Notes under the pieces: generated by a model
Databases searched by the model: none
Told to the model about the DNA's origin: nothing
The model's input: the letters and a program-made list of their open reading frames with translations, nothing else
Part shown: positions 17,046 to 25,827 of the stretch, one piece after another
Numbering within the stretch: the stretch's first letter is position 1
Layout of the letters: the number at the start of each line of letters is the position of its first letter
Program-made: the position numbers and the translations under genes
NCBI GenBank assembly: GCA_002437245.1
Contig: DJOQ01000038.1
Location: forward strand, 1 to 60,473
DNA length: 60,473 bases
Direction of reading: 5' to 3'
DNA from: Ruminococcaceae bacterium UBA6434
GTDB lineage: Bacteria > Bacillota > Clostridia > Oscillospirales > Acutalibacteraceae

Positions 17046-17056
17046 AGGTTAATTAA

Positions 17057-17620
17057 ATGGATAAAGCTAAAATTGAAAAAGCCGTCAGAGAAATTCTGAT
17101 AGCAATAGGCGAAGACCCCGACAGAGAGGGCCTTGTTGAAACACCTAAACGTGTAGCAAATATGTATGAAGAGATATTTGCCGGACTTGACAGTGACCCA
17201 CACAGACTGTTGAAGGTATTTGACGAGGGCGATAATGATGAATTGGTTGTGGTCAGGGATATACCGATGTACTCTATGTGCGAGCATCATTTACTCCCTT
17301 TTATCGGCAAAGCTCATATTGCATACATTCCGTCTGACGGAAAGGTGATAGGTCTATCAAAGCTTGCGAGAATTGTTTCGGATTTTGCCAAAAGACCTCA
17401 GCTTCAGGAACGTTTGACTTCACAGATTGCGGATTTTCTTGAGGAAAACCTCTCGCCGAAAGGCGTCGCGGTTGTTATTGAGGCAGAGCATCTCTGTATG
17501 ACTATGCGAGGTGCGAGAGCGGCAGGAGCCACAACTTTTACATCGGCACTGCGCGGTTCAATGCGAAAAGACGCCAGAACGCGTGCCGAAGTAATGTCAC
17601 TTTTGAGGGGGATAAAATAA
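17057..17620 (+). CDS. folE: GTP cyclohydrolase I
   Basis: A 187-residue enzyme that converts GTP to dihydroneopterin triphosphate, the first step of folate synthesis. The zinc and active site residues appear in MCEHHLLPFIGKAHIAYIP and in the C-terminal LCMTMRGARAAGATT (Cys and His ligands). Length matches the FolE type IA family. It opens a folE-folP-folB-folK operon: folP begins one base after its stop codon. Confidence 0.98.
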   Translation: MDKAKIEKAVREILIAIGEDPDREGLVETPKRVANMYEEIFAGLDSDPHRLLKVFDEGDNDELVVVRDIPMYSMCEHHLLPFIGKAHIAYIPSDGKVIGLSKLARIVSDFAKRPQLQERLTSQIADFLEENLSPKGVAVVIEAEHLCMTMRGARAAGATTFTSALRGSMRKDARTRAEVMSLLRGIK

Positions 17621-17621
17621 A

Positions 17622-18452
17622 ATGTTCTGTTTTCGCGGAAAAAACTTTAGTTTCGAGTTAAATACACGTACATATGTAATGGGTATTTTAAATGTAACAC
17701 CGGATTCTTTTTATGACGGCGGCAAATGGAATTCGCCGGAGGCCGCGCTTTCTCACGCCTTGCAAATGCAAAGAGACGGAGCCGATATAATAGATATCGG
17801 CGCACAATCCACAAGACCTGGGCACAAAGAGCTTTCTGAGAAAGAGGAACTCTCAATTATAAAAAATTACATTGATGCAATAGTTCCGAAGCTCTCGATT
17901 CCGACATCTGTTGATACGTTTTACCCGGCAGTTGCGGAATTCTGCCTTAAACACGGGGTGGCTGTGGTTAATGATGTAAGCGGAAGATTTAATCCGAATA
18001 TTGCTTCCTTAGTGAAAAAATACAATGCCGGTTGGACAGTCATGCATACAGGCGGCGGTGATGCCGATAATATGACGGACTACAAAGAAAACGTAGTTGA
18101 AAATGTAAATGCATTTTTTGACGATATGCTAAAAAAATGCGAGGATTTCGGAATAAAAAAAGAACAGATATGTCTTGATATGGGTATAGGTTTCGGTAAG
18201 AATTATGAAGACAATCTGACTCTTATAAGGAATATAAATCTATTGAAAAGACAGGACGTTATGCTGCTTACAGCTCTTTCAAACAAACGTGTAATTAAAG
18301 CGGCTTCACACTCTGACGCAGATAACTGTGTGTTTGGAACGATAGCTGCAGATACGGCTGCTGTTTTCGGCGGAACGGATATGATACGTGTGCACGAAGT
18401 GAAGGAGTCGAAAATTGCGGCGGATATGGCTGATGCCGTTTTCAGAGGGTGA
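17622..18452 (+). CDS. folP: Dihydropteroate synthase
   Basis: A 276-residue TIM-barrel enzyme joining the pterin pyrophosphate with p-aminobenzoate. Family marks are MGILNVTPDSFYDGG, DIGAQSTRPG, SVDTF, VNDVSG and DMGIGFGKN, and the C-terminal IRVHEVKE. It starts almost directly after folE and is followed by folB at a spacing of four bases. This enzyme is the sulfonamide target; no obvious resistance-type insertion is seen in the loops. Confidence 0.97.
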   Translation: MFCFRGKNFSFELNTRTYVMGILNVTPDSFYDGGKWNSPEAALSHALQMQRDGADIIDIGAQSTRPGHKELSEKEELSIIKNYIDAIVPKLSIPTSVDTFYPAVAEFCLKHGVAVVNDVSGRFNPNIASLVKKYNAGWTVMHTGGGDADNMTDYKENVVENVNAFFDDMLKKCEDFGIKKEQICLDMGIGFGKNYEDNLTLIRNINLLKRQDVMLLTALSNKRVIKAASHSDADNCVFGTIAADTAAVFGGTDMIRVHEVKESKIAADMADAVFRG

Positions 18453-18456
18453 CGTA

Positions 18457-18831
18457 GTGGATAAAATAATCGTAAACGGGATAAAGCTTTATGCATATCA
18501 CGGTGTAAATCCCGAAGAAAAAGAGGAAGGACAGCTTTTTATCTTGGATATAACCGCATTTCTTTCTCTTTATGTTCCGTGCCAAACGGATATGGTAGAG
18601 AATACCGTGAGTTATGCTAAAATAATAAAAACAGCGCGCAGGGCTTTTTTAAGCAGCAAATTCGATTTGCTTGAAAAGGCGGCACAAACAGTTGCCGATG
18701 CTGTATTAAATGATTTCCCTGAAATTAAATCGGTAAAAATAACGCTGAAGAAACCGTATGCACCTATTAAAGCGGATTTTAATTATGTTGCGGTCGAAAT
18801 TGAGCGTGACAGAAACGGAGCGACAGTATGA
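18457..18831 (+). CDS. folB: Dihydroneopterin aldolase
   Basis: A 124-residue FolB that cleaves dihydroneopterin to hydroxymethyl-dihydropterin. Evidence: IIVNGIKLYAYHGVNPEEKEEGQLF (in part), the YAKI segment, FDLLEKAAQTVADAVL and VKITLKKPYAPI. The start is GTG 18457 with GAGGG eight bases upstream; family members begin DKIIVNG. The ATG at 18415 would lie inside folP and adds no conserved residues. folK overlaps the stop codon. Confidence 0.95.
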   Translation: MDKIIVNGIKLYAYHGVNPEEKEEGQLFILDITAFLSLYVPCQTDMVENTVSYAKIIKTARRAFLSSKFDLLEKAAQTVADAVLNDFPEIKSVKITLKKPYAPIKADFNYVAVEIERDRNGATV

Positions 18832-19307
18832 AAGCAGTAATCGGTGTCGGCACGAATGTCGGTGACAGACTTCAAAATATCAGAGATGCAAAAAATGCAT
18901 TTGGACGAATCCCCGGAACAAAAGTTACAGAGGTATCATTTATTTATGAAACCGAGCCTTGGGGATATGATCAGCAGGATAATTTTTTAAATTGTGTTAT
19001 GACCGTTGAAACGGAACTGTCTTCAAGGGCTCTTCTCGGCGTTTGTCTCGGCATTGAAGCTGGCATAGGAAGAGTGCGTACAATTAAAAACGGACCGCGC
19101 ATTATTGATCTCGATTTGCTGTTTTATGAAAACGAGACAATAAATACACCCGAACTGACACTGCCGCATCCGGGAGTTATTGAAAGAGCCTTTGTTCTTT
19201 ACCCGCTGCATGACATTTTCCCAGATATGAAAATCTTTGGCCGCGATTATTCCGAAAATTTTAAAAATTGTGACGGAAATACGGTTACGTTTTATTCAGA
19301 ATTATAA
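18828..19307 (+). CDS. folK: 2-amino-4-hydroxy-6-hydroxymethyldihydropteridine diphosphokinase
   Basis: A 159-residue pyrophosphokinase that activates the pterin before FolP. Motifs seen are GVGTNVGDR, YETEPWGYDQQDNFLN and the signature GPRIIDLDLLFY, with LPHPG near the C-terminus. It overlaps folB by four bases and is the last gene of the folate operon. The order folE-folP-folB-folK gives a nearly complete pterin branch; dihydrofolate reductase and the pterin triphosphate phosphatase are not here. Confidence 0.97.
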   Translation: MKAVIGVGTNVGDRLQNIRDAKNAFGRIPGTKVTEVSFIYETEPWGYDQQDNFLNCVMTVETELSSRALLGVCLGIEAGIGRVRTIKNGPRIIDLDLLFYENETINTPELTLPHPGVIERAFVLYPLHDIFPDMKIFGRDYSENFKNCDGNTVTFYSEL

Positions 19308-19334
19308 GATAACTAAGGAGCATTAAAACTATTT

Positions 19335-20210
19335 ATGCAGTTTATAATAATGGACCTTGAGTGGAATAATGCATATTGCAAAAAGCTAAAGGGATATATC
19401 AATGAAATTATTGAATTCGGTGCCTGCAAGGTAGATAAAGACTTTAATGTAATTGATGAATTTTCGGTAATTGTAAGGGCGCAGGTCGGAAAAAAGCTGC
19501 AAGGTAGGGTAAAGGCACTTACACACATTACAAATGAGGATATATCTAACGGTGTGCCGTTTTTTACCGCTCTTTCTATGTTCAGAAAGTGGGTCGGAGA
19601 AGAAGAAAACGTGTTCTTTTCTTGGGGAGACGGAGATATAAGAACCCTTATAAAAAACTATGAGTTTTTTTTAAAGAAAAATCGTATCCCGTTTGTAAAA
19701 AACTATTGCGACGCACAAAAATATTGTCAGTCTTTTATACCTTCGGCTCCGGTTTCACAACAAATCGGTTTGTCCGCTGCGGCTGTTGAGCTTGGGGTCG
19801 ATCCTGATGAGTTTCCGCATCACAGAGCGCTTGACGACAGCTTACTCACTGCGGCTTGCCTGAAAAAGGTCAACGATCCGGAAAAATTAAAGCGCTACAT
19901 AAGCCCGTGCAATCGTGTCTTTTATGAAAAGCTTGCATATAAACCGCATATTATACGTGATATCGATAACCCGATAGTCGACCGTTCGGTATTTAATTGT
20001 GTTTGTGATGTGTGCGGCGGAAAGGTCAAAAAGAAAAAAGACTGGCGCTTTGTAAACCAATCTTTCAGAGCTGATTTTTACTGCCCGCATTGCGACCGAA
20101 ATTTTAAGCTGTGTGTCAGATTTAAACAGTATTATGACCGTATTGATGTTAAAAGGACATTTTCCGAAATTGTCAAAGTAGATAAATCTCAGGAAAACAT
20201 TAAAACTTAA
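19335..20210 (+). CDS. DEDDh exonuclease (KapD/DnaQ type) with C-terminal zinc ribbon
   Basis: A 291-residue protein. The exonuclease domain (about 1-180) has D7 and E9 in MDLEW, an Asp in WGDGDIRTL (99-101), and H163 with D167 in HHRALDDSLL, the complete DEDDh set of metal and catalytic residues. Residues 224-253 contain CxxC pairs (CDVC and CPHC) that form a zinc ribbon, an addition to the basic fold. Related proteins are called inhibitor of KinA-like exonucleases; the nucleic acid target is unknown. AAGGAG lies 14 bases before ATG, longer than usual. Confidence 0.85.
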   Translation: MQFIIMDLEWNNAYCKKLKGYINEIIEFGACKVDKDFNVIDEFSVIVRAQVGKKLQGRVKALTHITNEDISNGVPFFTALSMFRKWVGEEENVFFSWGDGDIRTLIKNYEFFLKKNRIPFVKNYCDAQKYCQSFIPSAPVSQQIGLSAAAVELGVDPDEFPHHRALDDSLLTAACLKKVNDPEKLKRYISPCNRVFYEKLAYKPHIIRDIDNPIVDRSVFNCVCDVCGGKVKKKKDWRFVNQSFRADFYCPHCDRNFKLCVRFKQYYDRIDVKRTFSEIVKVDKSQENIKT

Positions 20211-20232
20211 CGGCTGTATTTAAATTATGGCT

Positions 20233-20275
20233 AAAAAGGAAACCGACCTCAAAATGAAGCCGGTTTCCTTTTGTA
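20233..20275. terminator. Bidirectional terminator between the exonuclease gene and serA
   Basis: AAAAGGAAACCG and CGGTTTCCTTTT form a long stem flanked by A-run and T-run, able to stop transcription from both convergent genes. Confidence 0.85.
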
Positions 20276-20295
20276 TTTTATTGGGAATGAGTTCT

Positions 20296-21459
20296 TTACT
20301 TTATGACTCTGACTCTTATGGCAAAGTCCTGAGAGGAAATTGCATTTATTGCATCATCGGAAACTTCTGTGTCGGTATCAAGCATGGTATATGCATATTC
20401 GCCTCGAGATTTATTTACCATATTGTCAATGTTTATGTTTTCTTCCGCAACTATTGTTGTAATGCGACTGATAACATTCGGAACATTTTTGTGTATTATG
20501 GTAATCCTTGTTTTACCGCTTCTCGGAACTGAAACTGCGGGCATATTTACGGAATTTGTTATGTTGCCGTTTTCGATATAATCTTTTAATTCATCAACAG
20601 CCATAACGGCGCAATTGTCTTCCGATTCAGGAGTAGAGGCACCGAGGTGGGGAATGGTTATTACGCCGGTCGCGTCTATGAGCTCGTCTTTGAGAAAATC
20701 AGTTGCATATGCGGCAACCTTACCATCGCCGAGAGCTTCAATTATATCCTCCGTATTTACAAGATCGCCGCGTGCAAAATTGAGTATACGTACCGAATCT
20801 TTCATTTTAGCAATTGATTCAGCGTTTATAATGCCGCGTGTTTCGTCTGTAAGCGGAACATGAAGCGTTATATAATCGCAATTTGCATAAATATCGTCGA
20901 GAGTTGCCGCGTGTTTAACAGCGCGAGAAAGTTTCCAAGCTGCATCAACGGAAAGAAAAGGATCGTAACCGTAAACTTCCATTCCGAGAGAATGAGCGGC
21001 ATTTGCTACAAGCACGCCGATCGCTCCGAGACCGATAACACCGAGCTTTTTGCCCTTGATTTCGGGCCCCGAAAAAGCGGATTTACCTTTTTCCACAAGC
21101 TTGGAAACCGCGTCGCCTTCGCCCTTAAGCGTTTTTGACCATTCAATCGCAGGCACTATTTTTCGTGACGATAAAAACAGCGCGCACAAAACAAGCTCTT
21201 TGACGGCGTTTGCATTAGCTCCGGGTGTGTTAAAAACAACGATACCCTGTTCGCTGCATTTTTCGAGGGGGATGTTGTTAACTCCGGCACCTGCTCTTGC
21301 TATTGCGAGAGTGTTTTCGGAAAAATCAAACTCGTGCATGGATGCGGAACGGACAAGTATCGCGTCCGGGTTTTCGGCATCGTTTGCACAGGCATAATTT
21401 TCACCGAACCTATCAAGTCCGTTTTTTGAAATTTTATTTAAAGTTAAAATGTTGTTCAT
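20296..21459 (-). CDS. serA: D-3-phosphoglycerate dehydrogenase
   Basis: A 387-residue NAD-dependent dehydrogenase that oxidises 3-phosphoglycerate to 3-phosphohydroxypyruvate, the first step of serine synthesis. The Rossmann motif GVIGLGAIG, the catalytic Arg in LNFARGDLV, the Glu region and the HLGAST histidine are all visible. A C-terminal ACT domain (about 318-387, RITIIHKNVPNVISRITTIV) could bind serine for feedback control. It is shorter than the long-type SerA with an intervening domain. It follows serC by 17 bases in one operon. Confidence 0.95.
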   Translation of the reverse strand: MNNILTLNKISKNGLDRFGENYACANDAENPDAILVRSASMHEFDFSENTLAIARAGAGVNNIPLEKCSEQGIVVFNTPGANANAVKELVLCALFLSSRKIVPAIEWSKTLKGEGDAVSKLVEKGKSAFSGPEIKGKKLGVIGLGAIGVLVANAAHSLGMEVYGYDPFLSVDAAWKLSRAVKHAATLDDIYANCDYITLHVPLTDETRGIINAESIAKMKDSVRILNFARGDLVNTEDIIEALGDGKVAAYATDFLKDELIDATGVITIPHLGASTPESEDNCAVMAVDELKDYIENGNITNSVNMPAVSVPRSGKTRITIIHKNVPNVISRITTIVAEENINIDNMVNKSRGEYAYTMLDTDTEVSDDAINAISSQDFAIRVRVIK

Positions 21460-21476
21460 TGCGATTTTCTCCTGAA

Positions 21477-22559
21477 TTATGAATTGGCTTTTTCAAAGTC
21501 CGACATAAATTTAACGAGCTTTTCAACGCCCTCGTAAGGCATTGCATTGTAAATTGACGCTCTCATTCCGCCTACGGTTCGATGACCTTTAAGATTTACA
21601 AGTCCGTTTTTCGTGGCTTCCTCAATGAATTTTGCATTAAGTTCATCGCTGTCGGTGACAAAAGGAACATTCATTAAAGAACGATCCTCCGGAACAACGG
21701 TGCCTCTGAACATTTTGCTGTTATCGAGAAAATCATAGAGAAGCTTTGCCTTTTTCTCATTGCGTTCTTTCATCTTTTCAAGACCGCCGAGATCTTTTAT
21801 CCATTCAAGGACAAGCTTGCAGATATATATTGTGTAGCAGGGCGGGGTATTGTAAAGCGAATTTGCATCTGCGTGAATTTTATAATTTAACATGGTAGGT
21901 GTTATGTCTCGTGCGTTGCCGAGCAGATCTTCTCTTATAATGCAGATTGTAAGACCTGCGGGAGCAACATTTTTTTGCGCGCCGCCGTAAAGCATACCGA
22001 ATTTTGTAACATCAATCGGTTCCGAAAGGAAACAAGATGATATGTCCGCAATAAGGGGAATGTCGCCTGTATCCGGTATTTCATGATAAACGGTTCCGTA
22101 GATTGTGTTATTCATACAGATGTATACATAATCCGCGTCGCTTCGGAACATTGATTTATCAAGCTTCGGGATATATGAAAATGTTTTGTCTGCAGAAGAA
22201 GCGACAGCTTTTGCATCACCGTATTTCTGAGCCTCGGCAAACGCTTTTTTTGCCCACTGACCTGTGATAACATAGTCTGCCTTATTTGAGCCGTTCATAA
22301 AATTGAGCGGTATTGCCGCAAATTGTGTTGAAGCACCGCCTTGCAAAAACAGAACTTTGTAGTTGTCCGGTATATTCATAAGCTCTCTGAGGAGCTTTTC
22401 TGCCGTTTTTATGATATTATCAAAAACCTTTGAGCGGTGACTCATCTCCATTACCGATTGACCCGACCCTTCGTAGTCGAGCATTTCGGACGCGGCTTTT
22501 TTCAAAACCTCTTCCGGTAACATAGACGGACCTGCTGAAAAATTGTAAACTCTGGACAT
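21477..22559 (-). CDS. serC: Phosphoserine aminotransferase
   Basis: A 360-residue class V PLP aminotransferase making phosphoserine from phosphohydroxypyruvate. Landmarks are VYNFSAGPSMLPEEVL at the N-terminus, QGGASTQF for cofactor phosphate and the PLP lysine in YGGAQKNVAPAG, where the conserved neighbourhood of the Schiff base is intact. First gene of the serC-serA operon, with a good promoter on the minus strand. Phosphoserine phosphatase is not next to them. Confidence 0.97.
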   Translation of the reverse strand: MSRVYNFSAGPSMLPEEVLKKAASEMLDYEGSGQSVMEMSHRSKVFDNIIKTAEKLLRELMNIPDNYKVLFLQGGASTQFAAIPLNFMNGSNKADYVITGQWAKKAFAEAQKYGDAKAVASSADKTFSYIPKLDKSMFRSDADYVYICMNNTIYGTVYHEIPDTGDIPLIADISSCFLSEPIDVTKFGMLYGGAQKNVAPAGLTICIIREDLLGNARDITPTMLNYKIHADANSLYNTPPCYTIYICKLVLEWIKDLGGLEKMKERNEKKAKLLYDFLDNSKMFRGTVVPEDRSLMNVPFVTDSDELNAKFIEEATKNGLVNLKGHRTVGGMRASIYNAMPYEGVEKLVKFMSDFEKANS

Positions 22560-22592
22560 TTTGACTTTGCCTCCAAAAATTATTTCCGCTAC

Positions 22593-22622
22593 ATTATATC
22601 AACCTGTGTTTATAAAAGTCAA
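22593..22622 (-). promoter_or_regulatory. Promoter of serC-serA
   Basis: Read on the minus strand: TTGACT (22622-22617), 18-base spacer and TATAAT (22598-22593). It points away from lon in a shared 247-base intergenic region. Confidence 0.75.
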
Positions 22623-22744
22623 TAAATTGTCAAAAAAATAACAAATAAAAATGCATATTCTGCGTTTTGTACATAAAAGTTGTGATAAAAATTAACAAAC
22701 TCACTAAAATTTTAGCTTATTCTTTATTTGTTGACACTTTTTTA

Positions 22745-22773
22745 TTGCAGATAAATGTTATTCATTGTATAAT
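22745..22773 (+). promoter_or_regulatory. Promoter of lon
   Basis: TTGCAG (22745-22750), 17-base spacer and TATAAT (22768-22773). A further TTGACA at about 22730 has no matching -10. No CtsR or CIRCE operator is visible. The rest of the AT-rich region between serC and lon (22623-22744) holds no other element that I can recognise. Confidence 0.7.
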
Positions 22774-22806
22774 AAACTCTAATTAATTAAGTAGGAGATT
22801 ACATAA

Positions 22807-25224
22807 ATGAACCTTATTGACAATAATGCTCTTAATTTGCCCATGGTTGCATTGAGAGGATTGGTTGTTTTCCCTAATATAACATTACATTTTGATGTAG
22901 GCAGGAAAAAAAGTATTTCTGCCGTCAAAACAGCAATGATAACAAAACAGGATATTTTTCTCTCAACGCAAAAGGATATGTCGGACGAAACCGAAAATAT
23001 TGATGCGGTTTATGATATTGGTGTTGTTTGCGAAATAAAGCAAATTGTAAGAATACCGTCGAGTGACTGCCTGAGAGTAATAGTAGAAGGTAAGTACAGA
23101 GCTGAGCTTTTGGCTTTTTCGGATGTAAATCCTTATCTTACGGCTGTTATCAGACGTGTTGACAGTATCCCGTGCCCGGAAAAGTACGGTTTGAGAGCCG
23201 AGGCACTTGTGAGATATGCAAAGGGACTGTTTAACGAATATTCTATTATTGCTCAAAAGCTTCCCAACGATATAAATATAGGTGTAGCAAAGCTTTCTGA
23301 GCCCGGTGAGCTTGCCGATTATATTGCCGGCAATCTTCCTCTTGATTATCCGCAGAAGCAGGAAGTATTATCCGAAATGGATTCCCTTAAGAGAATTCAG
23401 AAGCTTATAGACGTACTCGGCAAAGAAGTTAAGCTTCTTCAGCTCGAAGAGGATATTAACGACAGAGTACAAAGCCAGATAGACGAAAATCAAAAGGAAT
23501 ATTATCTTCATGAGCAGTTGAAAGCGATTAACGCCGAACTCGGTGAGGGGGAAAACCCTGCCTCCGAGGCTGATGGTTATCGTGAAAAAATACTTAAACT
23601 TCACCTTGATACCGACAGCGAAAAGAAACTGTTAAATGAATGCGACAGGCTTAGATATGTGCAGCCGAGCAGCCCCGAAAGCGCTGTATCAAGAAACTAT
23701 CTTGATAAGATTTTGGAGCTTCCGTGGCATATTTATTCAAAAGAAAATCTTAATATTGATAATGCTCGGAGAATACTTGACAGAGATCATTACGGACTTA
23801 AAGACGTAAAAGAGCGAATTCTCGAATTCATTGCAGTAAGAAAACTGTCGCCTAATATCAAGGGGCAGATAATATGTCTTGTCGGTCCTCCCGGCGTCGG
23901 CAAAACCTCTGTTGCAAAGTCTCTTGCAAAGGCGCTGAACAGAAAGTATGAGAGAATATCTCTCGGCGGTGTTCACGACGAGGCGGAGATAAGAGGACAC
24001 AGAAAGACTTATATCGGCGCTATGCCGGGCAGTATAATAGAAGCTGTTATCAGGGCTAAAACCTCCAATCCTTTGATTTTGCTCGATGAAATCGACAAAC
24101 TTGCGAGCGACTATAAAGGTGATCCGTCAAGTGCTTTGTTAGAGGCTCTTGATCCCGAGCAGAACAATACTTTCCGTGATCATTATATAGAAATCCCGTT
24201 TGATTTGAGCAAGGTGCTTTTTGTAACAACGGCTAACGACAAAAGCGAAATACCTGCACCGTTACTCGACAGAATGGAAGTTATCGAACTTTTCAGCTAT
24301 ACACACGAGGAAAAGTTTAATATAGCCAAAAAACACCTTATACCCAAGCAGCTTAAAGAAAACGGTATAAAAGCGTCTCAGCTCCATTTTACCGATAATG
24401 CCATACACACTCTGATAGACGGTTATACAAGAGAAGCCGGAGTAAGAACGCTTGAGCGTACCTTTGCCAAGGTAATGCGTAAGGCTGCCGTTAAAATAAC
24501 CGAAGGTTATACAGGAAAAATTACTGTTAAACCGACTGATCTTGAGGGCTATCTCGGTCCTAAGAAATTCAAACCGGAATCGCAGTCACATAAGGATGAA
24601 GTCGGTGTTGTAAACGGCCTTGCGTGGACTTCCGTCGGCGGAGAAATGCTGAAAGTTGAGGCTGTTAAAATGCCCGGAACGGGTAAGCTTGAACTTACCG
24701 GCTCTTTAGGAGATGTTATGAAAGAATCCGCAAGGACGGCGTACAGTTATATCCGAAGTATTTCGGAAGCATTGCCTCTTGATATAGATTTTTACAAAAA
24801 TACCGACATTCATATTCATTTCCCCGAGGGAGCTGTTCCGAAAGACGGTCCTTCTGCCGGAATAGCAATAACAACTGCGGTTGTTTCAGCACTCACAGGT
24901 ATACCGGTAAGAGCCGATATTGCTATGACGGGTGAAGTTACTTTGACCGGTAATGTATTGCCGATCGGCGGACTGAAAGAAAAAACAATGGCGGCATACA
25001 GAAACGGAATTAAAACCGTTATTGTACCGGATGAAAATGTTTCTGATTTAAAAGAAATCGACGATGCCGTTAAGAAAAATGTCGATTTTATACCGGTATC
25101 AAAAGCCGATGAGGTACTGTCTCTTGCGTTATCCAAAACAGTTGTCGTCAAAGACAACAAGAAAATAAACTTAAAGCTAAAACAGGACAGAAGCGAGCAT
25201 GCTTCTGTTTGGCAACAGAACTAA
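22807..25224 (+). CDS. lon: ATP-dependent protease Lon
   Basis: An 805-residue LonA protease: N-terminal substrate domain opening with LPMVALRGLVVFPN, AAA+ module with Walker A GPPGVGKT at 360-367 and Walker B LILLDEIDK, and a C-terminal protease domain with catalytic S683 in PKDGPSAG and K726 in GGLKEKT. It degrades misfolded and regulatory proteins in the cytoplasm. Ten bases separate it from ysxC, a lon-ysxC arrangement shared with Bacillus. The C-terminal tail is unremarkable. Confidence 0.97.
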   Translation: MNLIDNNALNLPMVALRGLVVFPNITLHFDVGRKKSISAVKTAMITKQDIFLSTQKDMSDETENIDAVYDIGVVCEIKQIVRIPSSDCLRVIVEGKYRAELLAFSDVNPYLTAVIRRVDSIPCPEKYGLRAEALVRYAKGLFNEYSIIAQKLPNDINIGVAKLSEPGELADYIAGNLPLDYPQKQEVLSEMDSLKRIQKLIDVLGKEVKLLQLEEDINDRVQSQIDENQKEYYLHEQLKAINAELGEGENPASEADGYREKILKLHLDTDSEKKLLNECDRLRYVQPSSPESAVSRNYLDKILELPWHIYSKENLNIDNARRILDRDHYGLKDVKERILEFIAVRKLSPNIKGQIICLVGPPGVGKTSVAKSLAKALNRKYERISLGGVHDEAEIRGHRKTYIGAMPGSIIEAVIRAKTSNPLILLDEIDKLASDYKGDPSSALLEALDPEQNNTFRDHYIEIPFDLSKVLFVTTANDKSEIPAPLLDRMEVIELFSYTHEEKFNIAKKHLIPKQLKENGIKASQLHFTDNAIHTLIDGYTREAGVRTLERTFAKVMRKAAVKITEGYTGKITVKPTDLEGYLGPKKFKPESQSHKDEVGVVNGLAWTSVGGEMLKVEAVKMPGTGKLELTGSLGDVMKESARTAYSYIRSISEALPLDIDFYKNTDIHIHFPEGAVPKDGPSAGIAITTAVVSALTGIPVRADIAMTGEVTLTGNVLPIGGLKEKTMAAYRNGIKTVIVPDENVSDLKEIDDAVKKNVDFIPVSKADEVLSLALSKTVVVKDNKKINLKLKQDRSEHASVWQQN

Positions 25225-25234
25225 GAGGTAAAAA

Positions 25235-25813
25235 ATGAATTTAAACAAGGCTGAATTTGAAGCGGCGTTCGGAACCTCGTCGCAGTTGCCGCTGTCCGAT
25301 CTGCCGGAGATAGCCTTCGCAGGCAGATCCAACGTCGGAAAATCGTCTTTGCTAAACCGCCTTTTTAACAGAAAGTCGCTTGCAAGGGTAAGCTCTGTTC
25401 CGGGTAAAACCGCTACGATAAACTTCTACAAGGTTGACGATGTCAGATTTGTGGATTTACCGGGATACGGATATGCAAAAGTATCAAAATCCGAGAAAAT
25501 AAGATGGGCTGAAATGCTTGAGGGCTATTTTAAAACGGGACGCAATATAAAGCTTGTTGTTCAGCTTGTAGATATGCGCCACAAACCGAGCACCGATGAT
25601 CTTATGATGATTGATTTTTTGCGCTCAACCGGTTATCCGTTTGTTGTTGTTATGACTAAGAGCGACAAACTTAACAAAACGCAGTTTGCCGAAAGATCGG
25701 CGGCAATTTACAATGAAATACCGGATTCTGAAAATGTTACTATTATTCCTTTTTCTGCGAATGACGGATTGGGCAGGGAAGAGATAACCGAGTATATAAA
25801 TAATGCACTTTAA
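25235..25813 (+). CDS. ysxC: Ribosome biogenesis GTP-binding protein YsxC/EngB
   Basis: A 192-residue GTPase essential for late 50S assembly in Bacillus. G1 is GRSNVGKSS, G2 lies around KTATINFY, G3 is DLPGYGYAKVS and G4 is TKSDKL. It sits between lon and lysA with short gaps and probably shares the lon transcript. Nothing unusual in length or motifs. Confidence 0.96.
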   Translation: MNLNKAEFEAAFGTSSQLPLSDLPEIAFAGRSNVGKSSLLNRLFNRKSLARVSSVPGKTATINFYKVDDVRFVDLPGYGYAKVSKSEKIRWAEMLEGYFKTGRNIKLVVQLVDMRHKPSTDDLMMIDFLRSTGYPFVVVMTKSDKLNKTQFAERSAAIYNEIPDSENVTIIPFSANDGLGREEITEYINNAL

Positions 25814-25827
25814 AAGGAGAGAACTTA

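Noticed and set aside
22623..22806. CtsR or CIRCE heat shock operator before lon
   Set aside because: No GTCAAA heptad repeat or CIRCE inverted repeat could be found in the intergenic region.
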